NCBI RefSeq assembly: GCF_000210295.1
Contig: NC_026743.1
Span: 1,736,001-1,800,000 of the forward strand
Reading direction: 5' to 3'
Length of the DNA: 64,000 nt
Origin: Trypanosoma brucei gambiense DAL972
Lineage: Eukaryota; Euglenozoa; Kinetoplastea; Trypanosomatida; Trypanosomatidae
Shown here: piece by piece, positions 42,001 to 51,669 of the stretch
How positions within the stretch are numbered: position 1 is the stretch's first letter
How the letters are laid out: each line of letters opens with the position of its first letter
Notes under the pieces: model-generated
Databases searched by the model: none
Told to the model about the DNA's origin: nothing
What the model saw: only the letters and a program-made list of their open reading frames with translations
Position numbers and translations under genes: made by a program

Positions 42001-42552
42001 GCCGCGCGCACCTCCGAGAAGGTAGGAAAGAGCAACTGCAGCAGCACCAAAGTGGCCGCATTCCATAATAGCCTTATGCTCGTAATCCCGCTGCATCTCG
42101 TAACTCTTGAAGAATGCCATACGGGCTTTGCGAATTTCTACCACCTGTTGGCGGCTTCTGTGTTGACCTACAAGGGATCCAGTCCTCGATTGCTCCGCAT
42201 TGTTAATGTTACTCGTGTTGCCTGATTGGTTCGTTCCCCACGACCGCCCGTTGTTTTCGTTGGGCGTTTGGTTCTGTCGCCGTGGGGGCTGGTGCTCGGT
42301 ACACGACGACTCAGAGCCCCCAGCTGTCGTGCTGAATGAAACCTGCGAGGACCGACACGCTCCGCGCATTGAACCCTCCAATACCTCTTCATTTCCACTG
42401 CGCGCGTCTTCTGCACCGCCGTAGTAAACCCGGTCCCTTTCCATTGCACGGCGGCCTGAATTTGACACCTTCTCAAGTGCTGCCAGAGCGGCTTCCCACT
42501 TCCTGAGGTGCTCCTCAGTGGAGGCACGGGCATTAATTTGGCCGTTCCCCAT
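39085..42552 (-). CDS. Multi-domain phytochelatin-synthase-like papain-fold protein
   Basis: This encodes 1155 residues. After a disordered N-terminus (1 to about 145, with an MGNG start but a poor myristoylation context) I see four related domains at about 155-380, 430-650, 690-905 and 890-1080. Each starts with a helix like GHFGAAAVALSYLLGG, the place of the PCS motif with the nucleophilic Cys. Domains 2 and 3 end with GYDEESQVVSLIDAHPKKF and GYNKATGGVTVMDTNPNRYF, followed by W-x-x-x-L-x-x-(L/F)-x-x-AM. This closely follows the PCS end block GGY-x-LILDVARFKYPPHWV-L-EAM. Domain 1 keeps a Cys (about 165). Domain 2 has lost it, and the catalytic His looks replaced in domains 2 and 3 while the Asp remains. 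The array is therefore probably largely non-catalytic. The assignment is by motif reading only. Confidence 0.5.
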   Translation of the reverse strand: MGNGQINARASTEEHLRKWEAALAALEKVSNSGRRAMERDRVYYGGAEDARSGNEEVLEGSMRGACRSSQVSFSTTAGGSESSCTEHQPPRRQNQTPNENNGRSWGTNQSGNTSNINNAEQSRTGSLVGQHRSRQQVVEIRKARMAFFKSYEMQRDYEHKAIMECGHFGAAAVALSYLLGGARGCRDRKKCVTMEDIFFAVHLPLHYLHSGVQTLQVMSDILREFIDVDNRFKNEYGLSVVHFDISPVVGQVELGRNEVGDRQTCMQLHEFTKAIANDSEEQIQAVRIVNYDPYVLQQETFVDNFVDGDDDVSALADSIRVGLRDQERQYSKNNNGVYAVIVEVRCVVELMVTLAEGIVDDQLHVRLFEVPAAALFKAMTVPLENERARGFMRIFRKDSVPVMSHDEVQSMFSPELAGGNVLGTTSMGTHASAISGHTSPHIIAVAWAMHLLGGDRASAHGHGNGLPVSDIVRTMKFPAEVLIDSTLPLGEVFKYAREYIRLTERNYDVSIYPILTNTSREDAVPTISVFELESILTDVKNANKDPDAPEHVMVIMYNANVAHNVLYVSNTPQWCVLSGYDEESQVVSLIDAHPKKFMKLWTCSLERLHRAMTSNGYLIFSKRTAASTHVGLSHDETWCDSLPLGHESQVPRVGALRRVDPTVQRYLALLRDQDALGVTRREVMRTLCFPSLPLSPTMIALTLMELGCPTTFEDVIVALPFEISSLMLRYFTLESMAVCLTTYVEHVGLNVSVKTYHTDRRNGNKARVTVEEFEQIMEECLADRGKALVMLFNTNEIEVFGDSRPFGSTGLVVGYNKATGGVTVMDTNPNRYFRTWSVCLHTLFRAMHDADTVHHRCGFLKVSHCTTLPAPSFPLEYSRETPLRMLPLRNIFHVSPSPHFQALSCAFTQLGFFYSPEEIFYEAYLQTMNRQRRRGTQAFAWRDVDVSLSVINKQIDTVFLAQICRMFLESRNSTRGSSDSQIDEHNDEEWLVHVEVMEDVTEGNIDSILRDATRRENNNTVLLLNYDTAIAHDVVGFGRSAALIKAYNPDTKSVLLWEAEHTVFGMFWTVDVPKFIEIGNLMDKGRSPYGLVKFEKVKRKLSGRRTLIKHLDAHEGGSPSKGFDDVPSGPMALRRNREMMTRFLFSPQESPDRRR

Positions 42553-44021
42553 CTGTCAGATTTCACCCTAAACCGTTACTATTCTACACCCCGTTTCTGG
42601 AAACTCGCTTGATCACTACCTTTAGCCCGTAGTGGTAGAGACACTGCTTCAATAATAAGTTTCGAAGCCACACCCTTTCCTTCTTACTTGAAGACAGCGT
42701 ACAAGAGTACATATAAATGGAGGTAGACAAATATAGGCATGGTGACATACAAATCAAAAAACTGACCTGTACGAAGCGACGTACAGGAGTAAAGGTGGTG
42801 ACGGTGAGGGGAGACAACGAAGAGGAGGAAAAACATCAAAAAAAAAAAAATTCTGCCCAACGGTTGAAGCAAACAGATCTCTTAACGTGCACTGCTCCTC
42901 TTGTTATAGGCAAAATTGCAGAAATTTTGCTCATGTGTGGCGGGGTTCCGCGCACAGCGCTGTTGAATAACAAGATTTGACGCCGGCGGCACAAATATCA
43001 CAAGCAAAGCCAAATAGAACCCGTGGGTGTTTTCACGGTCCCCAGAGGGATTTACATCTTTTATTTTTTTTCTTTTTTAAGTCTCCGTTATTGCTAATAC
43101 TCATCCTTCCCTTTTCTCATTTTTCAACCTAAAAAATTAGAAAAGGAAGCGGGACATCTACGTATTTATTTATTTTTTTTTACAAGTTAAAGAAAAACAA
43201 GGAGAACCAAAAGGAGAAAAAAAACAAGAAACAACGACAACGACAACGACAATCGGAGACGCGGCCGTTGTCCACTTCCCATTGTGGGTTACACTAATCG
43301 GGGAATAACAACAAAGATTTAGCGAAAGAAGAAAAATGTGTGTTTTTCCATCAGCAAACAAAAACAGAAATCAGCCCACAGGAGGAGGCCGCGTATAGCG
43401 TTCCCCTCACTCCTTTCCCTCTCGTTTATTTTGCATTTTCATTTCTTTTCACTTTCTAAACAAGGGAGGAACAGCGCCGAGAAGGTGGAGAGACCACAAC
43501 AAACAAAAAAAGAAAAAAAGACGAATGTGGGCCTTTGAAGAATGGAACTAAACCCGTTACCAATTGTTTTTTTTCTTTCCTCTTCCTCTCTCCTCTTTGT
43601 CTTCCGCATAGCTTGAATTATTATTATTATTGTTATATATATATCGCCCCCTATATTCTTTTCTCTCCACTTCTTCTTCCTTTTGCTTTTCTTTCGGTAA
43701 TGTTGTGTCACGTGGCCCAAAGGGAGCGTATGGAAGGGAAGGGAGAAGCCTAAATCAAAATGTCAAGCGGTTGAGCGTAGAGCAAAAGTTGTCACATGAC
43801 ATCATGACGAAACAACGAAGGAAACAATAACGTTACTAGTGACAAAAGTGGGTGAGCCAAAAGAAGACAAGGAGGAGGAGGAGGAGGAAGAACCCAAAGA
43901 AGGTAGACAAGTATAATTTAAAAAAAAGCGAGAGAAAAAAAAAAGAGAAGAGAAAAGAAAAGAAAAAAGAAGAGAGGCGCATGGCATATAAAATACCTGC
44001 AGTATCCCGCCCCCGCCCCAC

Positions 44022-44042
44022 TCACACACACACACACACACC
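44022..44042. repeat. (CA)n microsatellite
   Basis: About ten CA dinucleotides in the spacer. Confidence 0.9.
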
Positions 44043-44189
44043 ACGTGTTTTTAAAGCATTCCCTTCATTACAACTACTGTTTATATCTCCTTTTTATTTA
44101 CCCACACCCTTCACCACAAACAATTGCGCGCCCCTCGCCTTTTTTACTCACAGCTCCCGTTCAACATCAAGCGCCCATCCCACAAATAA

Positions 44190-44220
<31 letters not shown>

Positions 44221-44222
44221 AA
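44190..44222. repeat. (GA)n microsatellite
   Basis: About fifteen GA dinucleotides with one interruption. Confidence 0.9.
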
Positions 44223-45068
44223 AAGGGGGAAAGAAAAAGGGTAGAAAACACACACAAACATTAGCATATGAATGCATCATTATAAACGCCTCCATCATCG
44301 CCTGGAAACTTCAGCATTCACAGGCTTCCATGAACAAATCGGCAACACCCGAACAGCACACATGAACGTCCAGTTTCTCTTTTTTTTAGCATCTCTCCTC
44401 CCTCACCCCTTTTTTTTCTTCTACGCATCCACTTGCATATAAAAATATAAATATACACGAGTTTTATACCTTGCAGCTTCCCAGCTCCCTCTTTTTTTTT
44501 TTATTTGTTCTTTAGACCATCTTCGGTGGGGGGGGGGCTTTTCTTTTGGCTGTAGTGGCGCCGTTGCCCCGCTAATCCGCACACCTTCAGGTTGTTTGTA
44601 GCTCATTTATTTACTTTATTTTTACATTTCGTTCTTAGCGTTTGTTATTTTGTTTTTTTTGTATATAAAACCGAGAAGAAAAGAGCCAACTAGACCAAAA
44701 CGAAGCAAAAAAAAAAGGAGGAGGAATGTGAACTCCGTTTGTTTTCTTTCGGTTTGTTTCTTCTAATTGTTTTATTTTCTCTTGAATTCGCATCAAGTTA
44801 GAAATACAGGTTAATTACAAAAAAAAAACCGGAACAAACCAAACGGAGAGGGGGAAAAGGCCACTAGAAGTGAGCTTCATGGGGGAGAGAAAGAAGGGGA
44901 GAGGCCAACAAAAAACGAAGCGAAAAAAAAAAATGTTGATGAGAACCCCTAACCGTACTTTTGTTATTATTATTATTTTATTTTATTTTTTTCCCACCCC
45001 TTCCAGTCTTCCCCCCTGTCCCTTTCCTCTTCCTCCTCCAAAAAGTAATCAAACCATCACTGTGGTTC

Positions 45069-45356
45069 TCATCGCTTTTTGCATTTCCCATCATTGGGAT
45101 CCACTAAACCCAACATAACATTTGATAAAATGGAAGCTCCCGAGTTGCTGCTTTTGGAATCATTGCGGTTACGGCGTCCCGGCATGCATTGGCGTTGAAG
45201 TTCGTTGATTTCCTTCTCAATGGGTTCAGTGATGGCGGCAATATCTTCCAATTCCTTCTGTAACCTTTCCACCTCTTTTGTCGCTTGTGCAATTTCATCC
45301 CCATTGCGTTTTTTGAGGGTCTCCAACTGTTGGTGGAGCTCCGCCACAGTCGACAT
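45069..45356 (-). CDS. Small coiled-coil protein of unknown function (95 aa)
   Basis: This encodes 95 residues from MSTVAELHQQLETLKK at 45356. The longer frame to 45425 adds a Phe-rich stretch that translates a pyrimidine tract of the splice region and is rejected. Residues 4-55 form one heptad-like coiled coil (LHQQLETLKKRNGDEI, then KEVERLQKELEDI). The C-terminus is short, basic and Ser/Asn-rich, ending GKCKKR, with a hydrophobic patch ILSNVMLGLV. No signal peptide or enzyme motif is visible. It could be a small partner of a larger complex. I do not recognise it. Confidence 0.65.
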   Translation of the reverse strand: MSTVAELHQQLETLKKRNGDEIAQATKEVERLQKELEDIAAITEPIEKEINELQRQCMPGRRNRNDSKSSNSGASILSNVMLGLVDPNDGKCKKR

Positions 45357-45582
45357 CGCTCTCCGGTGGGGAAAAAAAATTTGAAAAAAAAAAAAAGATC
45401 CTTTCAAATGTGAATATACGCACAACCGGTGCTGGTACCGTTGTGGTGAAGAAAATAAAAAAAGGGAAGACGAGAAAATGGAAATTGTAACAAAACGAAG
45501 GAAAGAAAACCTGATGGCTCGAATACTTTCAAAGCAACTAGACGGTCACACGAAGGAGTTATGCATGCCTTCACTTCGAGTA

Positions 45583-45611
45583 TACACACACAAACACACA
45601 CACACACACAA
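45583..45611. repeat. (CA)n microsatellite
   Basis: About twelve CA dinucleotides with an AAA interruption, just upstream of the 95-residue gene. Confidence 0.85.
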
Positions 45612-46027
45612 AATAAAAAAAAAAAGAAACGAGAGCGAAAAACGCAGGGACAAATTCAGAGGGAAAGTTAAGAGATGAACTTCAACTGATCGTGCGACGT
45701 GCAACGGATATCGACTGCTGCTTCAAAATAATAAAAAAAATAAAAATAACGGGATGTTACATTAGGCATGCGCACAAGAGAATGAGGAAGTCACCAAAAC
45801 ACCTCTTTAAAGTTGTTGAACGCATACAAGGGAGGGAAATCACGTTTGCACAAATGTGCTGCTTTCTTCCACCATTCGCGTTGAAATCTCGCAGTGTTTA
45901 CTTGCGTTAGGAGCTACAAATTAAATGGAACGCCCATTTGTAAGACATCTAACGCCCAGAAACACTGCTTTGAGTAGTGCCCACAGTAATACGCCCACGT
46001 ACAGCGTGTGTGGAAAGGGGGGAATGG

Positions 46028-46045
46028 GAGAGAGAGAGAGAGAGA
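46028..46045. repeat. (GA)n microsatellite
   Basis: About nine GA dinucleotides in the spacer. Confidence 0.85.
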
Positions 46046-46235
46046 ACAAAAAGGAGAGAAAAGAAAAAAGGGAGTTGCGGCCGGCCCGGGGAGCTCCAGT
46101 GAGATTCAGAGAATTCAGTGGGTGCCGTAGTCACATCGGTGAGTTAAACGCATGTCATCTCACGCCGCTTTGGTGGTGCCACTCCTATCCCAACATGAAT
46201 TCAACATGCGTACGAAGCACACCGCGTAGCAGACG

Positions 46236-46266
46236 TTTGGGTTAGGGTTAGGGCTAGGGTTAGGGG
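46236..46266 (+). repeat. Interstitial TTAGGG telomere-like repeats
   Basis: GGG is followed by four telomeric hexamers (TTAGGG, TTAGGG, CTAGGG, TTAGGG) in a spacer inside a transcription unit. The second-last unit has one substitution. This is the trypanosome telomere sequence at a non-terminal place. Confidence 0.9.
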
Positions 46267-47217
46267 ACAGAAACTCATCAGAATATTACCAAATAGGAGG
46301 ATCTGTATCCACATGAACTCATATATTCGTGTAAAAATGGAAAGGGTAAGAGGAGGGGAATAAATTAAGTGGTTATCGCAATCACGAAGGAAAGGCGGGC
46401 TCAGCTGAAAATAATCTCGGGTTGATGTACTAAGCAACCGCCAGTATTGTAAGGTAACAAGCGGTACCGGAAATACAACCCTTGTCTGCCATTACCACCA
46501 CCGCAACCGTAAAGAACGGCACCTATACACACATGCCCAACCACGCGTATTCACATATACAGATGCGTACGGTTAAAGGGGCAATTACGAACCTCATCGA
46601 AACAAAAGGAATGTGAGGGCCGACGAATTTGTACATGGTGACTAAACATTAACCGCAGCGGCTACAATATTGCCGTCATCTGAGTTTTATTACCATAGTC
46701 CCTGTCTTACCTGACACTTAAATAACTTAGCTTCACTCCCGACTTTTGAATCATCGGAGGAGACGTGTCGTTCTAAAAAACAACGATGGAGAAAAGAACG
46801 TCTAGAGCTCTTGCGTTAAAGCAGGCAGAAACATTACAAGCGATCCTTTTCTAAGAAAAGTATTTTCTGGAAGTAATGTGAGAGAGCAGGTAATACAAGT
46901 TCAAGAAAAGATGACAAGCACCCTCGAATATTGTCCAAGAGAAGCTTAAGGTATGTCAACAGGCGTGGATGGCGTATCTCCTTCTTTCGCACAGCAACTA
47001 ACGTAGCCCAGCAACCGATCCGAGGACGCAGGAGCTGCCCATGTGGAAAAGAAGCGAAACGTAACAAAACAAGAAAAAGCGAAGTGCTTGGTGCAGAGTA
47101 AGAATAAAAACAAAAAAAATAAATGATAATCAAATGCATGTGGCCAAACAGGACGTCCACAATGTGTCAACAAATTGACATCAAACCTCCACTTCAGCGA
47201 AGAAGTACCAACAACAA

Positions 47218-49701
47218 CTAGTTTTTCTGACAGTCGTACGCCTTCCAGCACGCACCGCAGTAAAGACCATCATCCGCAGATTTGTCGGATGCCTCCCACA
47301 GATCAGTGCCCGATGCACCGCATTCGCTACACGTCCCTTGACCTGCATGATTCCCACGCCGTACAGCATTCTTCCGTTTTTTTGAACCCTTGGACTTTTT
47401 GCGCTGCACAGTCTCAGCACATCGGGTCTCCACCACAACCGGCGACTGCACTGTGATATTTTCCTCACTACCGGAAACTAAAAGGTCGTCAAGTAAAGTG
47501 CCATTCCGTACAATTGATGGGATGGCATCCGCAACCCTCTCTAAGATCTCCTCCCGCGTCGTGCATCCCCGCGCCCGCGCGGCGGATACAGCTTCAGCGT
47601 GCATCAGAAAATTGTCGCGATCCTCCGCGGTTCGAAAGGCCCTCCCGCGTGCCAAAAAGTACACGCCAAGTAAACCAGCAGGAATATTAGCATCGGATAC
47701 GCCGAGCGGACCCGCTACCAACAATGCGTCATCGATGCTATGCATTTTTGAGCAGAGTAGGTGCCGCCGCGGTGCTTCACAGCTCTCCACATGGTCAGGG
47801 GGTTCTCCTTCTTGATTATTTGTTACTCCTTCAGCATCATCATCCCCCTCTTTGCTTTTATTGTTGAGAGTGGAGGCCATGTCAAGTAAGGTCTCCCAAT
47901 TGTGGCTTGCTTCGTAGATAGCAACACAGTCTGCGCCTGCGCTATCTATCAACAACTGCCGTAACGCCGAAACAGTCACCGGTCGCAAATTGCGTAACTC
48001 CCCCTGCACAGAAAGCCGGGTCACGTAGGCAGGCATCGTTTCCTCTGCAAACTTCTGCTCGTCAACGAGCAGCTGCTGAGGTCTGCCTGCTACAATTGAC
48101 GCCAGCGCACGCATAAACTGCACCTTCACAAAGGAAGCTTTGTCAGGGGATAGGTGACGGCCGAGGTTAAAGTTATCTTCGTACGGATCATCAATGCACA
48201 GACGGTACCAGACGCGATCGCGAAGGGGGCCGCACTTCACTTCATTAGCCTCCACCCAGCCAAGGGAATCAGGTGTTACCGGCGGCCCCCCTCCAGGGAC
48301 CCGTAGCGTCACCACAACTTTGTCCCACCGAATCCTTGTATAGTACAAAAAAAACAAGGGAATCAAACCACCAAGCGCACCCCGCAACATCGTGAGTTCT
48401 GGAGACTTTAAAACATCACTAGGCCGTTCACCACCATCCCCATCATCGCGCAAAAGGGGTAAGTACGACATTTTCTGTTGTGACAAGTCTGGAATAGGCT
48501 CCACATCAGCCGGTCTAACGAACTTTACGAGCCCGTTCTCCAACAAGAAGTGCACCCACAAAATGGACACAGCGTAGGAAGTAAGATACCCATTCTTTGC
48601 ATTGTTTATACCATACAACTTGCTCCATTTCTTCAGAAACAAATAACCAGTCCGTACAAAAGGATCCTGTTGAAAATACTTGCGAAGAAACAAGCTATTT
48701 CTCACTCCTTGTGCTCTACAACTTAAATCGAAGTCAAGTGAAAACATTTCAGGCAATTGTGAGCCAGTCTTCCATGAAACTTCCATGTCGCGTGGTCCAC
48801 ACATGGCCGAATTGCAGAAGAACTTTACTGCCTTCAAACTATCCTTAAAGTGAAACGTTAGCGTATCACTGTCTTTTCGCTCAACCGTAGAGCTAATGGC
48901 CGCCTCGACTAACATGCGGGGCGGAGAAGAAAACTCCTTACTGTTCGACCACACAACGCTGTACGTGTCGTCCTCACCATGTGAACGCAGTGGGACCCGA
49001 ACCTTTTGAACACGCCGCACAACAGGGACGCGGGTCCGCACAAGGGGCTCCAGCTCTCCAAAAAAGAAACCCGCCTTCCTCAGCGCCGCGGTGAGCCGAA
49101 GTATAACTTTTTTCTCGTCCTCGGGTGGCCATTTACCCTTCTTCATATCCTGCAGACCAATTGCGGTGAAATCAGCATCACTCACCCCGTCCCAACAACC
49201 ACACGACACGCAACTTCCAAAAGGAAATAACACTAAGTTGCGAACAAAACAAGAAATGACTTGGCTCATTTGAGAGAACGCACGCTCAATTACATCGAAC
49301 GTCTTCCTGCCCATGTCAAGGGCTGCCGCGCTTTCCAACACAAAATTGCCACACGAGACAATGTGTCCAGAAGGAATGCATCCATAATGGAGCAGATTAT
49401 CTTTACTCGCTAGAATCTCTCTGCACCAGAGAGAGAGCGCGGCATGGTGCACCTGAAAGTGTTCTTGGATTTGCTCCTCATCCCGGCTTTCTATCATTTT
49501 TGCACAAAGGTCACAACGGACACTCTGAGAGTTCCGACTCGTCAATTTTTCTTTTATTTGTTTTGTTGCGCCGTCTCCCTCACTATGTACGAGACAACCA
49601 TCCAATAACTTCTGCTCTGCTTCCTTCCACTCTTCATGGACACCACTGCTGTACACCACACCCGAAACTACAGTCGGAGCTACAGGCACCGATGTGAACA
49701 T
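47218..49701 (-). CDS. TUTase/poly(A) polymerase-type nucleotidyltransferase with two zinc modules
   Basis: This encodes 827 residues. The N-terminus has a C2H2-like finger (CDLCAK, then HFQVHH, about 60-85). The nucleotidyltransferase motif is at about 158-180: FPFGSCVSCG followed by SDADF, the equivalent of GS-(x)-GL-DSDID. A third acidic site is DFDLSCRAQGVRNS (about 322). The central domain then shows WSKLYGINNAKNGYLTSYA, as in terminal uridylyltransferases. The C-terminus carries a Cys4-type ribbon (CSECGAS, then CGAC, about 787-820). Trypanosome TUTases add U to mRNAs and guide RNAs. The C2H2-plus-NTase layout is closest to RET1/TUT3, and the length would suit TUT3, but I cannot separate TUT3 from a related poly(A) polymerase by eye. 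No clear mitochondrial presequence is seen. Confidence 0.75.
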   Translation of the reverse strand: MFTSVPVAPTVVSGVVYSSGVHEEWKEAEQKLLDGCLVHSEGDGATKQIKEKLTSRNSQSVRCDLCAKMIESRDEEQIQEHFQVHHAALSLWCREILASKDNLLHYGCIPSGHIVSCGNFVLESAAALDMGRKTFDVIERAFSQMSQVISCFVRNLVLFPFGSCVSCGCWDGVSDADFTAIGLQDMKKGKWPPEDEKKVILRLTAALRKAGFFFGELEPLVRTRVPVVRRVQKVRVPLRSHGEDDTYSVVWSNSKEFSSPPRMLVEAAISSTVERKDSDTLTFHFKDSLKAVKFFCNSAMCGPRDMEVSWKTGSQLPEMFSLDFDLSCRAQGVRNSLFLRKYFQQDPFVRTGYLFLKKWSKLYGINNAKNGYLTSYAVSILWVHFLLENGLVKFVRPADVEPIPDLSQQKMSYLPLLRDDGDGGERPSDVLKSPELTMLRGALGGLIPLFFLYYTRIRWDKVVVTLRVPGGGPPVTPDSLGWVEANEVKCGPLRDRVWYRLCIDDPYEDNFNLGRHLSPDKASFVKVQFMRALASIVAGRPQQLLVDEQKFAEETMPAYVTRLSVQGELRNLRPVTVSALRQLLIDSAGADCVAIYEASHNWETLLDMASTLNNKSKEGDDDAEGVTNNQEGEPPDHVESCEAPRRHLLCSKMHSIDDALLVAGPLGVSDANIPAGLLGVYFLARGRAFRTAEDRDNFLMHAEAVSAARARGCTTREEILERVADAIPSIVRNGTLLDDLLVSGSEENITVQSPVVVETRCAETVQRKKSKGSKKRKNAVRRGNHAGQGTCSECGASGTDLWEASDKSADDGLYCGACWKAYDCQKN

Positions 49702-50619
49702 GCAAGCTAAGGTACTTCTCGACCTTTGCGTTGGGCAGCTATCACCCGACAGAGAAGAAAAAAAAAATACAACGAATTATAAAAATTACTTTGATGAAAG
49801 AGCGGAAAAAAAAAAAAAGAGCACGGCATGAGGCGAATTGAGGGAGCTTTCAAGAACACGTGGTATCGTTTAAAAAAAAAATCATATCCTGGTAAATGGA
49901 CTATGATACACAATTGAGTACAGATACAAAGGTGGTACATATACCTATCTTTCCCACTTAAAATCATTTCTTCCTTGCTTGCCACCACCAAAAGGCAAAA
50001 CAAAGAGGCAACAGTAAACCACCTCCATCTTATTATAATCCACTTGCCCTGTGCCCTACTCAGCACCCCTTTAGGGATCACAGCAATAAGTGGTTGCGGA
50101 TCACCTCCCTTCTCATGTACAGTCACATATCACACACATATACACACATACATACATACATTTGCATAATGAGATTCAATGATGCACGATCGCACAAAAC
50201 TACACGGAATAAAGGAATATCCACAGTATGGAGAAAAATTAGTAGTAAACAGTAGCAGCGCCAGAGGTGGTACCGTTAGTAGCGGTCATGGAAAAAAAAA
50301 GACCCTGGAAAATGAGAAAAGAAGGGGGAAAAAATAGGTTAAAACACTTCAGAAAAAAATAGAATGTGGAACAAAGAAACAAAACCGCGAAGGCTAAAGA
50401 CAAAATAACCAAGAAAATAATAAAAGACAGGGAAACGGGAAAATGTGAGCGCTGAAGTGAAAACAAAGCGCACAACAAAGGCCAACGGAAGTTGTTGTTG
50501 AAATGCCATGCGTCCCCACTTTCCCCTTTCACCAGCTACAACCCATGCACAAACACCTCTCCATCCTCCCTCCTTCCGCACACATGGTCGATTTCGCAAA
50601 AACAGAGGGAACTTTTCCT
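49702..50619. other. Spacer between the TUTase-like and SPRY genes
   Basis: This is A- and purine-rich intergenic sequence, pyrimidine-rich on the coding strand, with an ACATACATACATAC run near 50145-50160. No convincing gene is seen. Confidence 0.6.
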
Positions 50620-51315
50620 TCAAGCTGTACTTGCGATAATTTTCCTCGGTGGGACGACGGAGGCACTGCTTTTGTTTGCCTCAGCTCCCGCACCGCACGT
50701 GGGAGGAGCGTCCAGCGCTATGCACGGCCGAAGTTTCTTCCCCTTAAAACCGGTAGCGGTGTCGGCAATGAGCCCCTGATATTCACCATTGACATAAAGC
50801 TGGACGGCGCCCTCGTCGGTATTAACAAGAAACCCAAAGCGCGCGCCTGCCGAGGGAACTAACAACCGCCATAAACTCCTGACCTCCACACCATTCACCT
50901 CAACGGCGCATGTCAGGCAGTTAAAGAGGCAGCAATTAGCTTCGGACAGCCGGCTATTTAAAGAGCTGCTCGGCTGCGCTGCACGCAGCTCAACGTCCCC
51001 CAAGTTAACATTCGAAAGAAATGCATCTTCCGTACACACACCGACTTTGCACCTCGTATCGCTTGTTTGGATCTCATAGAAATACTTCCCATGTCCTGCG
51101 GGCATCTCTAAACCTCCAATGGCAGGTTGATATGATCCTAAACAACCAGAATGATACACGTGTGGACCGTCTAAAGTGTACGCCGGACCAGCGCGGACCC
51201 ACTCAAACGTAACGCTATTGATTGAGTCCATACCGAAATTCTCAACTACCTTTATTCCCTCCGGTAATGCACCCCACCTTTTCCCTTCGTTTCTTCGCAC
51301 TTCCTCACCAACCAC
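50620..51315 (-). CDS. SPRY-domain protein
   Basis: This encodes 231 residues from MVGEEVRRNEG. Most of the protein forms one SPRY/B30.2 fold: GKYFYEIQTSDTRCKVGVC (about 85-103) for the early strands, NCCLFNCLTCAVEVNG in the middle, and FGFLVNTDEGAVQLYVNGEY with LRPCIALD near the end (about 164-205), the most typical SPRY signature. There is no RING, TRIM, LisH or CTLH segment, so it is a stand-alone SPRY protein. SPRY domains bind protein partners. In trypanosomatids most are uncharacterised, so no specific role is claimed. Confidence 0.8.
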   Translation of the reverse strand: MVGEEVRRNEGKRWGALPEGIKVVENFGMDSINSVTFEWVRAGPAYTLDGPHVYHSGCLGSYQPAIGGLEMPAGHGKYFYEIQTSDTRCKVGVCTEDAFLSNVNLGDVELRAAQPSSSLNSRLSEANCCLFNCLTCAVEVNGVEVRSLWRLLVPSAGARFGFLVNTDEGAVQLYVNGEYQGLIADTATGFKGKKLRPCIALDAPPTCGAGAEANKSSASVVPPRKIIASTA

Positions 51316-51669
51316 TTAATCAAATTCAGAGAGGGTAAGCGACCAACAACCTCCACGTCTTCACTCGCGGAGACACAACGGCCTTTCAACTTTGCATTCA
51401 GACATGCCACAAAAAATAAGGGAGATACAAGGAGGAAAGAAGTAAGATGAATAAGTTATGTGAATGCATTTGGCAAGCATTGGATATGGGCCTGCGCGAG
51501 GGTCGACAGCAACAACAACAACGATGTCCAGCCACGTTCCTTTTCGACCATTTGGTCTTGAATTAAATAATAAATTGAAACAATAAAAACGAAAAAAAAC
51601 ATGAAGGAAGTGAGAAACCTAGGATACGAGACGACGAGAATACCAGGCAGCTGTCCGCCGCATCGTCAC
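51316..51669. other. Spacer upstream of the SPRY gene
   Basis: This 354-bp spacer contains CAACAACAACAACAACG near 51510 and A-runs near 51560-51600. It should hold the SPRY 5' region and the 3' untranslated region of the left eS24 copy. Confidence 0.6.

Larger units (their letters stand above)
42553..45068. other. 2.5 kb low-complexity spacer
   Basis: No convincing gene is found. The sequence is dominated by A-runs, T/C-rich and G/A-rich tracts and microsatellites. One possible reading is an unusually long 3' untranslated region for the small gene at 45069-45356, plus the splice region of the downstream gene near 42560-42900. Frames in the 43.8-44.3 kb part are Lys/Arg/Glu-rich translations of purine tracts and are not real genes. 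Confidence 0.6.
45357..47217. other. 1.9 kb spacer containing telomere-like repeats
   Basis: No gene is found. The stretch contains CA and GA microsatellites and a short TTAGGG tract. Frames near 46834-47251 are short and UTR-like. It separates the 95-residue gene from the TUTase-like gene. Confidence 0.6.

Noticed and set aside
43852..44365. Plus-strand ORFs of 106-130 residues
   Set aside because: They are mostly Lys/Arg/Glu encoded by purine runs and microsatellites, on the strand opposite to all genes.
45357..45425. N-terminal extension of the 95-residue coiled-coil protein
   Set aside because: It encodes a Phe-rich stretch from the pyrimidine tract used for splicing.
49707..50126. 139-residue minus-strand ORF upstream of the TUTase-like gene
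   Set aside because: It is Phe-rich translation of polypyrimidine sequence, with no motif and in a typical splice region.
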